From assembly GCA_041653015.1 (NCBI GenBank), contig JBAZGG010000002.1:1-64000 (forward strand): a stretch of DNA of 64,000 nucleotides, written 5' to 3'. This DNA is from JBAZGG01 sp041653015 (GTDB lineage: Bacteria; Bacillota_I; Bacilli_A; RFN20; CAG-826). A program made the position numbers and the translations under genes. A model generated the notes under the pieces. The model ran no database searches and was not told the DNA's origin. It worked only from the letters and a program-made list of their open reading frames with translations. Below, in pieces: positions 9,192 through 17,318 of this stretch (positions within the stretch are counted from its first letter, which is position 1; every line of letters starts with the position of its first letter).

Positions 9192-9214
9192 CTTTGATAT
9201 ATGAGCGTATTTTT

Positions 9215-9655
9215 TTAAAGAATATTTACTGTTCCATCGTTGAGAACTTCAATGATATCGCCAGTTTTAACAGCGTTAAGAAACTCTTTGCCCAATTGAT
9301 CGATGGCGATGACTTTGGAGTGCTCCCAAACGGTGCTGAGCACGATGCCGCTCGCCGCTAGAGAATCGATGTGTTCACTGAACAGGAAACAGGCTGGATT
9401 GGAGTTCATGGAGCACACCGTCTGAATGACGAGTCCTCCTGTCGTCGAACCGATTGTAATCGGTAAGCACAGCGCTTTTCCGGTGATGTTCACGCCGTAG
9501 ATATCAGGGTTATTTTGATCGCTGACGATCACCTCTTTCGCATTTTTCAAAACGCTGGATTGAAAAGTCGCCAAAGTGTTGACGCCTTGATGAGAGACGA
9601 CGGCTTCGCCTTTATAGTATCCAGAAGCGATCGCTCTTCCTTTAAATGATTTCAT
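9215..9655 (-). CDS. Aconitase-X swivel (small) subunit, DUF126
   Basis: 146 residues matching the small, swivelling subunit of the AcnX family. It opens with KGRAIASGYYKGEAVVS and contains LPITIGSTTGGLVI, where the GS serine is the expected catalytic position; the region with the NPACFLF segment corresponds to the usual G-AP-A strand. The family includes archaeal phosphomevalonate dehydratase and bacterial hydroxyproline dehydratases; the small subunit closes over the active site of the large one. It starts two bases after the large-subunit stop, and a terminator follows. The substrate cannot be told from this sequence. Confidence 0.85.
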   Translation of the reverse strand: MKSFKGRAIASGYYKGEAVVSHQGVNTLATFQSSVLKNAKEVIVSDQNNPDIYGVNITGKALCLPITIGSTTGGLVIQTVCSMNSNPACFLFSEHIDSLAASGIVLSTVWEHSKVIAIDQLGKEFLNAVKTGDIIEVLNDGTVNIL

Positions 9656-9657
9656 GG

Positions 9658-10953
9658 TTAGCCAACCTTCTTTCCGACGAGAATGTCTAGTAGATCTTGA
9701 TCTTTATAATAGCGGGCTGTGGAATACGTCCTCAGCTTATTTGAATTCGTCATGATGCGACGTTTTTTGGCTAGGGGATTTGACATGTACATCAATGGAC
9801 AGATGCTCGATACTCTTATCCCCGCCTCATAAATTCGCTTATAGTTCTCTGTTTTTCTGAATTCTTCTGCCACATCTGGAGCAGTGGTAAAAACGACGAT
9901 TTTTGTCACTTTTTTCTTGCCCATTTCTTTTAGTCCGTCAAGAATGCTTTCGGACCACTCATTGAGTTGGGCAAAAGTCAGGTGAGGGCAACCGATAAAC
10001 GCTCTCGCACCTTTCTTTTCTTTGTCTTTCCACATGATCGGATAGCTGTGATATACTCTCTCGAGTTCAGCATCATCGATGATATATTCCTCGGCATCTG
10101 GATCGATGAGTTTATCACCGAATTTTTTGGCTTCTGGGGTCAGATTATCGATGTGAAAGAGACCGACGGCGCCATTAGAGGCTGTCGCGGCTCCGAAATC
10201 TTTTAAATAGCTCTTAGCGGTCGGCGAGAGCTCATCGCCGATCCATCGATCGAGACCGATGACATAAGAAACATCCTCCATCACCTTCATGCCGATGGCG
10301 CTGCCGAGAATCTGCGCTTCAGGGATTTTGTTCGTCTTGACGATCACTCGCCATTTCGCTTTTCTTCCCTCGTCGAGCAAAAGACCGAATTCTGGCACAT
10401 AGCCGATGATAGAACCGAAAAGTTCTATGATTCCCGAATTGCGATTGCACCTGGCTCCCAATACGGAATTGGCATAGACGACTGCGCTCGATTCCGCCCA
10501 GGATAGAATATCGCCGTATTGAGGGATGTTGCCCACTTCATCTAAATAGCAAGTGCAAGTAAAGGCATTTTTATTCTTTAAACCTACCAATGCGAGCTGT
10601 TTTTCATAGCGAGCTTGCTGAGAATAGAGCACTTTAGAAAAAATGAGTCTATCCAAGAGATTGCATTTCACATTTTCATAATCAACCGGGCGAGGATCCA
10701 TCGTAAATTTACCTTCGACAGTAACCTTGTCTGCCACGAGTTGATCCATCATGGCGAACAGCGGTTTGAGCATGCTGATGCCAAAGGAGGTCACGAGATG
10801 GCCCTCTGAATGAGTCACTTTTACCAGTCTCGGAGCATCAAAAATATCGCCGAATCGGACGATTGACTCCATTATCTTCGCTTTGCTCTCTCCTCGCTTT
10901 CCGTGGAGAATATCCAATTGTTCTGGAGTGAGCGACATCTTAGGTTCATACAT
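9658..10953 (-). CDS. Aconitase-X catalytic (large) subunit, DUF521
   Basis: 431-residue large subunit of an AcnX-type dehydratase with an Fe-S cluster. Cys-containing motifs at positions expected for cluster ligands are TCTCYLDEVGNIPQYGD (near 134), LGARCNRNSG (near 168) and IGCPHLTFAQL (near 315). Known members dehydrate phosphomevalonate (archaeal mevalonate route) or cis-3/trans-3-hydroxyproline. The separated large and small genes resemble the two-subunit form. A strong AGGGAGGT ribosome site supports the start. A permease lies upstream in the same direction, which suggests uptake and dehydration of a small carboxylate or imino acid, but this is inference. No partner decarboxylase or proline gene is in the window. 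Confidence 0.88.
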   Translation of the reverse strand: MYEPKMSLTPEQLDILHGKRGESKAKIMESIVRFGDIFDAPRLVKVTHSEGHLVTSFGISMLKPLFAMMDQLVADKVTVEGKFTMDPRPVDYENVKCNLLDRLIFSKVLYSQQARYEKQLALVGLKNKNAFTCTCYLDEVGNIPQYGDILSWAESSAVVYANSVLGARCNRNSGIIELFGSIIGYVPEFGLLLDEGRKAKWRVIVKTNKIPEAQILGSAIGMKVMEDVSYVIGLDRWIGDELSPTAKSYLKDFGAATASNGAVGLFHIDNLTPEAKKFGDKLIDPDAEEYIIDDAELERVYHSYPIMWKDKEKKGARAFIGCPHLTFAQLNEWSESILDGLKEMGKKKVTKIVVFTTAPDVAEEFRKTENYKRIYEAGIRVSSICPLMYMSNPLAKKRRIMTNSNKLRTYSTARYYKDQDLLDILVGKKVG

Positions 10954-11055
10954 GATATGTTACCTCCCTTTATGTCGATTAAAAAACGAAATTATACGGA
11001 TGATAAACAACAACATATATAATATATATCTTTTTTAGATAATAGCGAAAGCAAT
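10954..11055 (-). promoter_or_regulatory. Spacer with candidate promoter of the aconitase-X genes
   Basis: A TATAAT -10 box lies in CCGTATAATTTCG on the minus strand, about 35 bases before the start, without a convincing -35. An AT-rich near-palindrome (ATATATATTATATATG) lies upstream. Read-through from the permease gene is equally possible. Confidence 0.4.
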
Positions 11056-12375
11056 TTAGTGAAGGACGATAAATAATCCCAAGAGAGACATCGCGAGTGT
11101 GGGGATAGAGATCATCACCCCATAGAGAATGAATTTAGGATAGGTCATCTTGACGTCGTGATTCTTTAAAATGGAGGACCACATGATGCCCGCAAGAGCG
11201 CCCACTGGAGTCAAAAATGCTCCGATGTTGCTCGCGATGATAGAAGCGTAGATCTGTTGATAAATCAAAGTGGTATTTCCCGTCTGGCTTATCAGCGATG
11301 AATACAAAACGCTCATCGGGATATTATTGATTATATTGCATAGCAAAAAGCCCGATGTCCCATAAGTCAAAATTGGGTAATTGTTCGAAAATAAGTTTAC
11401 GAGCATCGAGCTTATGCCATTGTATTGCAATGAAAAGACGATGAGAAACATCGACAGAATAAATGGGATGATATCGTAAGGGATGCGTTTGAGAGAATGC
11501 CCAGTCGTGATGATCGCTTGATGCTTGAAAATGGAATATATGAGTAAAAAGAGGACTAAAGCACAGGCAGCTATCGCACAGATGATCCACATGCTGATCT
11601 GAATGAATGAAGCGATGGCCATCAAAATGATCGTGATGGAAAGAAACGATAACGAAATTATTAAAATAATTTTATCTTTAATTCTCGGCTCTTCATTCGC
11701 CGTGATAACGATCGGTTTCTTAAGAGATTTATGAAAGAGCAAAAAAAGCAATCCTAAAGAGGTTAATCCCCCAAAAATAGTTGGGAGATACATGATTTTA
11801 AAATAGGAAATAAAGTCGATTCCTTGGCTGGAGGCTAGATAGATATTAGTCGGATTGCCGATGATGAATAGCAAAGACCAAGTATTCGCCGCGACGAATT
11901 CCATTATCAAGTAAGGGATGGGATTGATCTTGGCATTTTTCGAGAAGAAGATGATGAACGGAGTAAAGGTGATAATGATAATATCATTAGATGTAAAAAT
12001 GGTGAGAAGAGAGATGAGAGCATAAAGGATGAAGAACAGAGCGATCTGACTCTTTCCCGCCTTCTTGCTCGCAATATAGGCTAATCGCTCAAAAAAGCCA
12101 ACTTCGTCGAGCACGATCGATAGGAAACTCATCGATAAGAAAAGGGCTAGAATCTCTAACGGGTTAATATTGCCCTTCGCTAGTAAAGAATCGATGAAAG
12201 CGGAGACATCCACAAAGCGAAAGGCGAGGATGAGAATAGCGAAGAAGAGAGGAAACCACCAGAAGGTCGTGATGGTGACCTTTCCAATCCTCACTCGAGG
12301 AAAATATATAGTCGAGACGATCATCCCGATGGCGGATAGTGAGAATGCGACGATCACCGAGATGGTAGCAAACAT
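11056..12375 (-). CDS. ArsB/NhaD-superfamily membrane permease
   Basis: 439-residue integral membrane protein with about 11-12 hydrophobic segments. Two inverted-repeat halves carry ion-transporter superfamily marks: FTSNDIIIITFTPF near 130 and IGNPTNIYLASSQG near 175 in the first half, and CNIINNIPMSVLYSS in the second. Relatives move arsenite, Na+/H+ or dicarboxylates; the substrate is not readable here. Because it sits beside the aconitase-X genes on the same strand, a carboxylate or imino-acid importer is plausible. The start is uncertain: the ATG at 12375 is chosen, with GTG at 12384 as alternative. A TATAAT lies at 12393-12388, so the leader would be only about 6 bases. Confidence 0.8.
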   Translation of the reverse strand: MFATISVIVAFSLSAIGMIVSTIYFPRVRIGKVTITTFWWFPLFFAILILAFRFVDVSAFIDSLLAKGNINPLEILALFLSMSFLSIVLDEVGFFERLAYIASKKAGKSQIALFFILYALISLLTIFTSNDIIIITFTPFIIFFSKNAKINPIPYLIMEFVAANTWSLLFIIGNPTNIYLASSQGIDFISYFKIMYLPTIFGGLTSLGLLFLLFHKSLKKPIVITANEEPRIKDKIILIISLSFLSITIILMAIASFIQISMWIICAIAACALVLFLLIYSIFKHQAIITTGHSLKRIPYDIIPFILSMFLIVFSLQYNGISSMLVNLFSNNYPILTYGTSGFLLCNIINNIPMSVLYSSLISQTGNTTLIYQQIYASIIASNIGAFLTPVGALAGIMWSSILKNHDVKMTYPKFILYGVMISIPTLAMSLLGLFIVLH

Positions 12376-12412
12376 AATTACCACGCTATTATATAACCTT
12401 TTTTATGTAATA

Positions 12413-12451
12413 AAAAGAAAAACCGTATCCAGTAGAGAATACGGAATTTTT
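12413..12451 (-). terminator. Terminator after the mraZ-rsmH operon
   Basis: Stem of 6 bp (CCGTAT/ATACGG, 12444-12439 with 12428-12423) followed on the minus strand by TTTTTCTTTTT. A T run is also present on the other strand, so it may work both ways. Confidence 0.8.
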
Positions 12452-12471
12452 TAAGAAAAAGGATATAGACC

Positions 12472-12681
12472 TTATTCAAGTGATGTTATCGATAAATCAC
12501 TCACTTGCGAGGTCGAAGAATCGTTTTCGGCCCTCGAAGATGAATTATTCATCGAAAGAATAATAGAAACTGGGACGGTGAAGACAACTGCTGCGCCTAT
12601 AAGAAAGCTCAACGCTACCAATGTTTTTTTGATCCTATAGTAGATGGCTTTGTGATGGTACTTGACCAGCTTGTCTTTCAT
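12472..12681 (-). CDS. Small single-span membrane protein in the FtsL position
   Basis: 69 residues: a basic N-terminus (residues 1-19, rich in Lys/His), one membrane helix at about 20-43 and a 25-residue Ser/Thr-rich acidic tail outside. It lies 12 bases after rsmH with a GGGAGAG ribosome site. In walled bacteria this place is taken by ftsL, which has a similar topology but a longer coiled-coil outer part; here the outer part is too short for a leucine zipper. It may be a degenerate or replaced FtsL-like division protein, or an unrelated membrane anchor. No family recognised. Confidence 0.6.
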   Translation of the reverse strand: MKDKLVKYHHKAIYYRIKKTLVALSFLIGAAVVFTVPVSIILSMNNSSSRAENDSSTSQVSDLSITSLE

Positions 12682-12693
12682 AATTCTCTCTCC

Positions 12694-13629
12694 CTATAAT
12701 TTCTCGATTATTCTCATTTTCGCGCTGTGAGCACGATGATTTGAGACGACTTCTTCTTCGCTCGGAACGATAACTTTGTTATTGACCAAACGATATGATG
12801 GTTTTTTGTCTTCGCTAGGTAGTTGGAAGACATTCTTTCTTGTCCCTTCGATCACGGTGCGAGAGCGAAACATCTCTTTGACAATTCGATCTTCTCCAGA
12901 ATGGAAGGTGATAACAATTAGTCGACCGCCTTTGTTGAGGATATCAAGTGCTTCCTCTAAAGCTGTCTTCAGGACCCCAAATTCATCATTTACTTCGATA
13001 CGCAGAGCTTGAAATATTTGCTTAGCGGGGTGGCCTTTTTTGGCTAATTCCTTCATCGGCTTTGCCGACTTGATGATGTCCACGAGCTGACTCGTGTATT
13101 CGATCGGATGATCCTCTCGAATCTGAATGATTTTTTTGGCTACTTGATATGCGTACTTATCTTCGCCATAGTCCCGGAATATTCTGCTCAACTCTTTGAG
13201 GGAATAATTGTTGACAATGTATTCCGCCGTTAATGGTTGAGCGATATTCATTCTCATATCGAGCTTCGCTTTCTCTTTGTAAGAGAATCCTCGTGAGATC
13301 TCGTCGAGTTGGGGGGAACTGACCCCAAGATCCATTAAGAATCCATCGACGCATGTGATATCTAGTTTATGCAAATCTTGGCGCAGGTTCTTGAAGTTGT
13401 CGTGAACGAGCGTGAAGTTTTTGCCAATTTGAGAAAGGGCATTATTGCTTTCGAAGATGGCCCTTTCGTCTTGATCGAATCCGATGAGACGACCTTGCTG
13501 CGATAATTTCCGGAGTATCTCTTTCGAGTGCCCTGCTCTGCCGATTGTGAGATCGACATAAGTTCCAGAAGGCTTGATGTTTAGATAATCTATTGCTTTG
13601 CCTAGCAATACAGGGATATGAGAGTCCAT
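12694..13629 (-). CDS. rsmH: 16S rRNA (cytosine-1402-N4)-methyltransferase
   Basis: 311 residues, S-adenosylmethionine dependent, modifying C1402 in the ribosomal P site. The SHIPVLLGKAIDYL opening, the SAM-binding YVDLTIGRAGHS, the FLMDLGVSSPQLDE segment with the LDMRM that follows, and the late VITFHSGEDRIVK motif are all family marks. I chose the ATG at 13629 (MDSHIPVL); an in-frame TTG at 13638 overlaps the mraZ stop. There is no strong ribosome site, so translation probably depends on mraZ. Second gene of the division operon. Confidence 0.96.
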   Translation of the reverse strand: MDSHIPVLLGKAIDYLNIKPSGTYVDLTIGRAGHSKEILRKLSQQGRLIGFDQDERAIFESNNALSQIGKNFTLVHDNFKNLRQDLHKLDITCVDGFLMDLGVSSPQLDEISRGFSYKEKAKLDMRMNIAQPLTAEYIVNNYSLKELSRIFRDYGEDKYAYQVAKKIIQIREDHPIEYTSQLVDIIKSAKPMKELAKKGHPAKQIFQALRIEVNDEFGVLKTALEEALDILNKGGRLIVITFHSGEDRIVKEMFRSRTVIEGTRKNVFQLPSEDKKPSYRLVNNKVIVPSEEEVVSNHRAHSAKMRIIEKL

Positions 13630-13634
13630 ATCTA

Positions 13635-14057
13635 TCAAAGAGGCAGCGTTTCAGCTATCTCTTCATATTTCTTAGAGTTGCTGTCTTCGTATTTCTTCCA
13701 CGCTTCTTCATCCCATATTTCGAAGTGATTCATCACTCCGACGATGACAACATTTTTTGAAAAATGATATTCGACGAGAGTTTGAGAAGGAATTTGAATT
13801 CGTCCTTGCTTGTCGACATCTAATTCCAGTGTGCTCGACAATCCGAGACGCTGGACATCACGAGTCTGTTTGTGAGTAAAAGAAAGATTAGAAAGAGAGG
13901 CGGCATATGTCTGGAAATCGGCTTCCTTGTACACGGAGAGGCAACCCTCGAATCCACGGATGACATAAACACGGCTACCAGCTTGCTCCCTCATTTTGCT
14001 AGGGATCATCAAGCGACCTTTGTCATCTAGGTTGTGATAGAACTTTCCGAAGAACAT
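13635..14057 (-). CDS. mraZ: Division operon regulator MraZ
   Basis: 140 residues with two SpoVT/AbrB-like repeats: DDKGRLMIPSKMRE (about 11-25) and DKQGRIQIPSQTL (about 84-96). MraZ is a ring-forming DNA-binding protein that controls its own operon by binding direct repeats near the promoter; exactly such repeats (GTGG every 10 bp) lie just upstream. The start ATG at 14057 gives the usual MFFGKFYHNLD N-terminus; GTG at 14063 is an alternative. Confidence 0.96.
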   Translation of the reverse strand: MFFGKFYHNLDDKGRLMIPSKMREQAGSRVYVIRGFEGCLSVYKEADFQTYAASLSNLSFTHKQTRDVQRLGLSSTLELDVDKQGRIQIPSQTLVEYHFSKNVVIVGVMNHFEIWDEEAWKKYEDSNSKKYEEIAETLPL

Positions 14058-14059
14058 TT

Positions 14060-14083
14060 CCACTTTTCCCCACTTTCAACCAC
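14060..14083 (-). promoter_or_regulatory. MraZ operator: three GTGG boxes at 10-bp spacing
   Basis: GTGG occurs at 14083-14080, 14073-14070 and 14063-14060 on the minus strand, the last two within AAAGTGG. Spacing is exactly 10 bp, as in known MraZ boxes. They lie between the predicted RNA start (near 14089) and the mraZ start codon, so binding should repress. Confidence 0.8.
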
Positions 14084-14095
14084 GTTTGCAATTCA

Positions 14096-14125
14096 ATTAT
14101 AACTATAATCTCGTTTTTTTGTAAA
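14096..14125 (-). promoter_or_regulatory. Promoter of mraZ-rsmH
   Basis: The -35 TTTACA (14125-14120), 18-base spacer, and -10 TATAAT (14101-14096). Confidence 0.7.
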
Positions 14126-14422
14126 TAGACTTTTTCACAACAGCTTTCTTTATCTAAAGATAACTTTTTGAAAATATTCTTCAGTAGCAATTTTTGTGCC
14201 CACAGCGAAAACCGATCAGAAAGGGAGAGTGACTTTTAAATAGATTTAAAGAGCGGCACCTCTCTTTGACAATCTTTAAGCTCAAATTAAAGAGAGCTCA
14301 ACGCATCATAAAATTATAACTAATTAAACAATCTTTTGATTCTTTATGATTCTATCTTGATTTGGATATATATGGCATCATAGTATTTAATTAGTATTAT
14401 TTTAGTATATGTTAAACTATGT
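14126..14422. other. Intergenic stretch with competing repeats
   Basis: About 300 bases between the pheT-DUF177 operon end and the mraZ promoter, without a credible gene. On the minus strand, CTCTCTTT (14296-14289), AAAGAGAG (14267-14260) and CTCTTT (14253-14248) could pair in two mutually exclusive ways, and CTTTAA/TTAAAG forms a further small hairpin in between. A TATAAT precedes this block on the minus strand but lacks a good -35. It may contain the operon terminator or a small RNA; no known RNA family recognised. Confidence 0.35.
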
Positions 14423-14917
14423 TTAATCGATTTCTATGTCATTCAATTTTGAAAGTCTATCATCGCTTTTATTGCGCTTCATCTTAGCGTATTCGTCTTC
14501 ATCGATGACATCATAGCCAACTCCGCTCTTGAGTCTCCCTATTCCACTCTTCTTTACGCGCATTGGAATGTTTGGCAGCAGAGCAGAAAAGAAATAATCG
14601 TCTAAATCAATCCTGTTATCATCTTTTAGATGATCTAATTCATTATCGCTAACATCAGTCGAGAATTCGAGCGATTCATCGATGTTGATCACGCTGCTGA
14701 TCTTCTCAAGCGTATAAGAACATTCCAAAACTACTGAGATTTTTCCTTTAAAGGAAATGGTCAAAATATCGCCCACTTCTAATATCTCCACCTCCACTTT
14801 GGATGGCTTGACGCTCACAAGAGGGTGCAGATTGGCAAATCTTTCATCAGCATAACTTGTTATGAATGATGTCTTGAATGGCTTCCCTTCGACAATTTGG
14901 CTGTGGAAAACAATCAT
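14423..14917 (-). CDS. DUF177 (YceD/YlbN-type) protein
   Basis: 164 residues resembling the YceD/YlbN family linked to 23S rRNA accumulation. Visible marks are the repeated beta strands (SKVEVEILEVGDILTISFKG), the ECSYTLEKISSVINI segment and the IDLDDYFFSALLPNIPMRV helix, which matches the family's central helix ending in P-M. The C-terminal Cys-rich motif found in many members is absent. The family usually precedes rpmF; here it follows pheT instead, overlapping its stop by 4 bases (ATGA), and no rpmF is seen. Confidence 0.75.
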   Translation of the reverse strand: MIVFHSQIVEGKPFKTSFITSYADERFANLHPLVSVKPSKVEVEILEVGDILTISFKGKISVVLECSYTLEKISSVINIDESLEFSTDVSDNELDHLKDDNRIDLDDYFFSALLPNIPMRVKKSGIGRLKSGVGYDVIDEDEYAKMKRNKSDDRLSKLNDIEID

Positions 14918-17316
14918 TTTCTTAATTCCGCTGCAAATTCTTTTTTCAATGAATCGACAATCTTCTGTTCAAGGGCGTTTATCGTCTCATCTTTAAGAGT
15001 TTCTTCTTTTGAAGAATAGACGATGCTTATCGCCAATGATTTCTTATTTTCGGCTGAGAGCTTTTCATCGATATACTCATCAAAAACATCCGCTTCTTTC
15101 ACTAAGCTTCTATCACATTTTTTGATGCAGGAGATCACATCTTTACTCGATATATCTTTGCTTAAAAGCAAAGCGATATCTCTGCGCACGCTCGGATAAC
15201 GGCTGGGAGCCACAAATTTTTTCAATGAAAAGCGCTGAGCGAATACAGCGGATAGATCAAGCTCTAGCACAATCGCACTACTTTTGCCTAAATCGTATTC
15301 CTTAACTTTGTTAGGGTGCAGTTCTCCGAGATATCCGATCGTATCTTTGCCGATTTGAATCAACGCGCTCTTTCCCGGGTGAAGCTCTTTCACTAATCCA
15401 TCATTTTTCACGAGCGAATAGCGACTATCATCTAATCCTAAAACGTGCATCGCACCAGCGAGATAGCCTTTCATGTGGTAAAAAGAATATGGCAAGTCAT
15501 TCATTTTGTGCTGATACTCTTCTTTTCCCAAGAGAACGATTCCCATCCTGATATCGTCGCCATCCGGTGAAAAGACGTCGCTCACTTCAAAGAAGTGCAA
15601 GTCACTATTTTGATGAGCGACATTGTATGACGCGATCGCGAGAAGCGAGTGCATGAGATTAGTGCGCATGTATTCATGTTCATCCGTCATCGGATTGATG
15701 ATTCGATAGGCTTTGCTAGATGACAATATCGCCATCTTCGCAGTCTCATCTTTTTTGATGAGAGAGTATGAGACCACCTCATCTAAACCGCATCCTTTCA
15801 AATAGTCGCGAACACATCTTTTTTTGGCATAGTTTTCTGAGAGATGACCGATGGTGAGCTCGAGTCTTGGCAACTCTTTCTTGACTCTGTCAAAGCCGAA
15901 CAACCTGATCACTTCTTCGCTGATATCAGCATCGCTAGAGATATCGATTCGCGATGATGGGATGCGGATGGTTAATTCTTCTTTATTAGAGGAGGCCACA
16001 TCCAAATAGTCCTTCTTCAAAATATCAGCGATCTCCGCATATGAAAAATCAGTGCCGAGACGATTATTGATTTTACTGATAGTTGTTCTTACAACTAATG
16101 GCTGATGAGATAGAGCATCGGATGTGATGATGTTGGAGATTCCATCAGCACCGCATATCTGCCTAACAAAGAATGAAGCCATGTTGAGAACGTCAGTGTA
16201 CTGATTAGGATTGATTCCTTTTGAAAAGCGCAGCGATGACTCGCTGGCGAGACCCAGACGATTGGATGTGCGACGAATGCGGGCGAAATCAAAATTAGCC
16301 GCTTCGATGACTATGTCATGAGTCTTTTCATCGACAGCGGATTCCAATGAGCCCATCACTCCACCTAAACACATTATTCGATTCTTGCTCGTCACGGTGA
16401 GATCATCTTTTTCCACGAGATATTCATTTCCATCGAGGGCAATCCATTTTGTGCATAGATTGTCTTTGACAATCAATTCATGAGCAGGAATTTTTTCCAA
16501 ATCGTACATATGCAAAGGCTGCCCGGTGACAAGCATCACATAATTGCCCACGTCAACGATGTTGTTGATGGAGCGAATTCCCATTGAGCGCAGAGCGTCT
16601 TTCATCCATCTCGGTGATGGTCCGACTCTTATTCCTTTGATAACTCTTATTGAAAACTGAGGGCACGCTTTTGTCTCGGAGCCAACTTTAAAATCACTTT
16701 TAAAAGTCTCTTTGACTTCACAGGTTTGTGCGATGAGTTTTCGATTGAACAAAAGTGCGATTTCTTTAGCGATATTGGCTAAGGACATCAAATCGCTTCG
16801 ATTAGCTAATATCTTTAATTCGAGAACGCTATCATCGAGGCCGAGATATGAGAGAACATCTTCTTCCCCAACCGGAGATTTTTTATCGAGTAAGGCTATG
16901 CCTTCTTTTTCTTTATCCGAAAGGAATTTATCATCGACGCCGAGTTCGCGATAAGAGCACAGCATCCCATCTGATTCGACATTGCGAATCAGGCCTTTTT
17001 TTATCGTGCCTCCGAGAAGTTTTGCTCCATCGCGAGCGACGATCACTTTTTCTTTTATGGCAACATTGGGCGCGCCACACACAATTTGATGGACTCCGCA
17101 CTTCTTTCCCATATCGACTTGGCAGATGTGAAGATGGTCTGAGCCGACCATTTTTTCACATTTCAAAACTTCGCCGATGACGAGTCCTTCGCCATAGGCG
17201 AGATGAGAGATGGATTCGACTTCAATTCCAGCAAAAGTCAACTTCTTCGCTATCTCTTCCGCACTCAAGCCTTCGATATCGACAAAAGTTTTTAATACAT
17301 TGATGCTAGCTTTCAT
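14914..17316 (-). CDS. pheT: Phenylalanyl-tRNA synthetase beta subunit
   Basis: 800 residues, full length for the family. The N-terminal tRNA-binding OB domain (about 40-150; VIGEVLKCEKMVGSDHLHICQVD) is followed by the B3/B4 editing region, the B5 domain (about 400-470), the catalytic-like core and the C-terminal anticodon-binding ferredoxin fold (PSVRRDIALLL). With PheS it forms the alpha2-beta2 enzyme. It starts two bases after pheS with a GAGGTG ribosome site. Confidence 0.97.
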   Translation of the reverse strand: MKASINVLKTFVDIEGLSAEEIAKKLTFAGIEVESISHLAYGEGLVIGEVLKCEKMVGSDHLHICQVDMGKKCGVHQIVCGAPNVAIKEKVIVARDGAKLLGGTIKKGLIRNVESDGMLCSYRELGVDDKFLSDKEKEGIALLDKKSPVGEEDVLSYLGLDDSVLELKILANRSDLMSLANIAKEIALLFNRKLIAQTCEVKETFKSDFKVGSETKACPQFSIRVIKGIRVGPSPRWMKDALRSMGIRSINNIVDVGNYVMLVTGQPLHMYDLEKIPAHELIVKDNLCTKWIALDGNEYLVEKDDLTVTSKNRIMCLGGVMGSLESAVDEKTHDIVIEAANFDFARIRRTSNRLGLASESSLRFSKGINPNQYTDVLNMASFFVRQICGADGISNIITSDALSHQPLVVRTTISKINNRLGTDFSYAEIADILKKDYLDVASSNKEELTIRIPSSRIDISSDADISEEVIRLFGFDRVKKELPRLELTIGHLSENYAKKRCVRDYLKGCGLDEVVSYSLIKKDETAKMAILSSSKAYRIINPMTDEHEYMRTNLMHSLLAIASYNVAHQNSDLHFFEVSDVFSPDGDDIRMGIVLLGKEEYQHKMNDLPYSFYHMKGYLAGAMHVLGLDDSRYSLVKNDGLVKELHPGKSALIQIGKDTIGYLGELHPNKVKEYDLGKSSAIVLELDLSAVFAQRFSLKKFVAPSRYPSVRRDIALLLSKDISSKDVISCIKKCDRSLVKEADVFDEYIDEKLSAENKKSLAISIVYSSKEETLKDETINALEQKIVDSLKKEFAAELRK

Positions 17317-17318
17317 TT

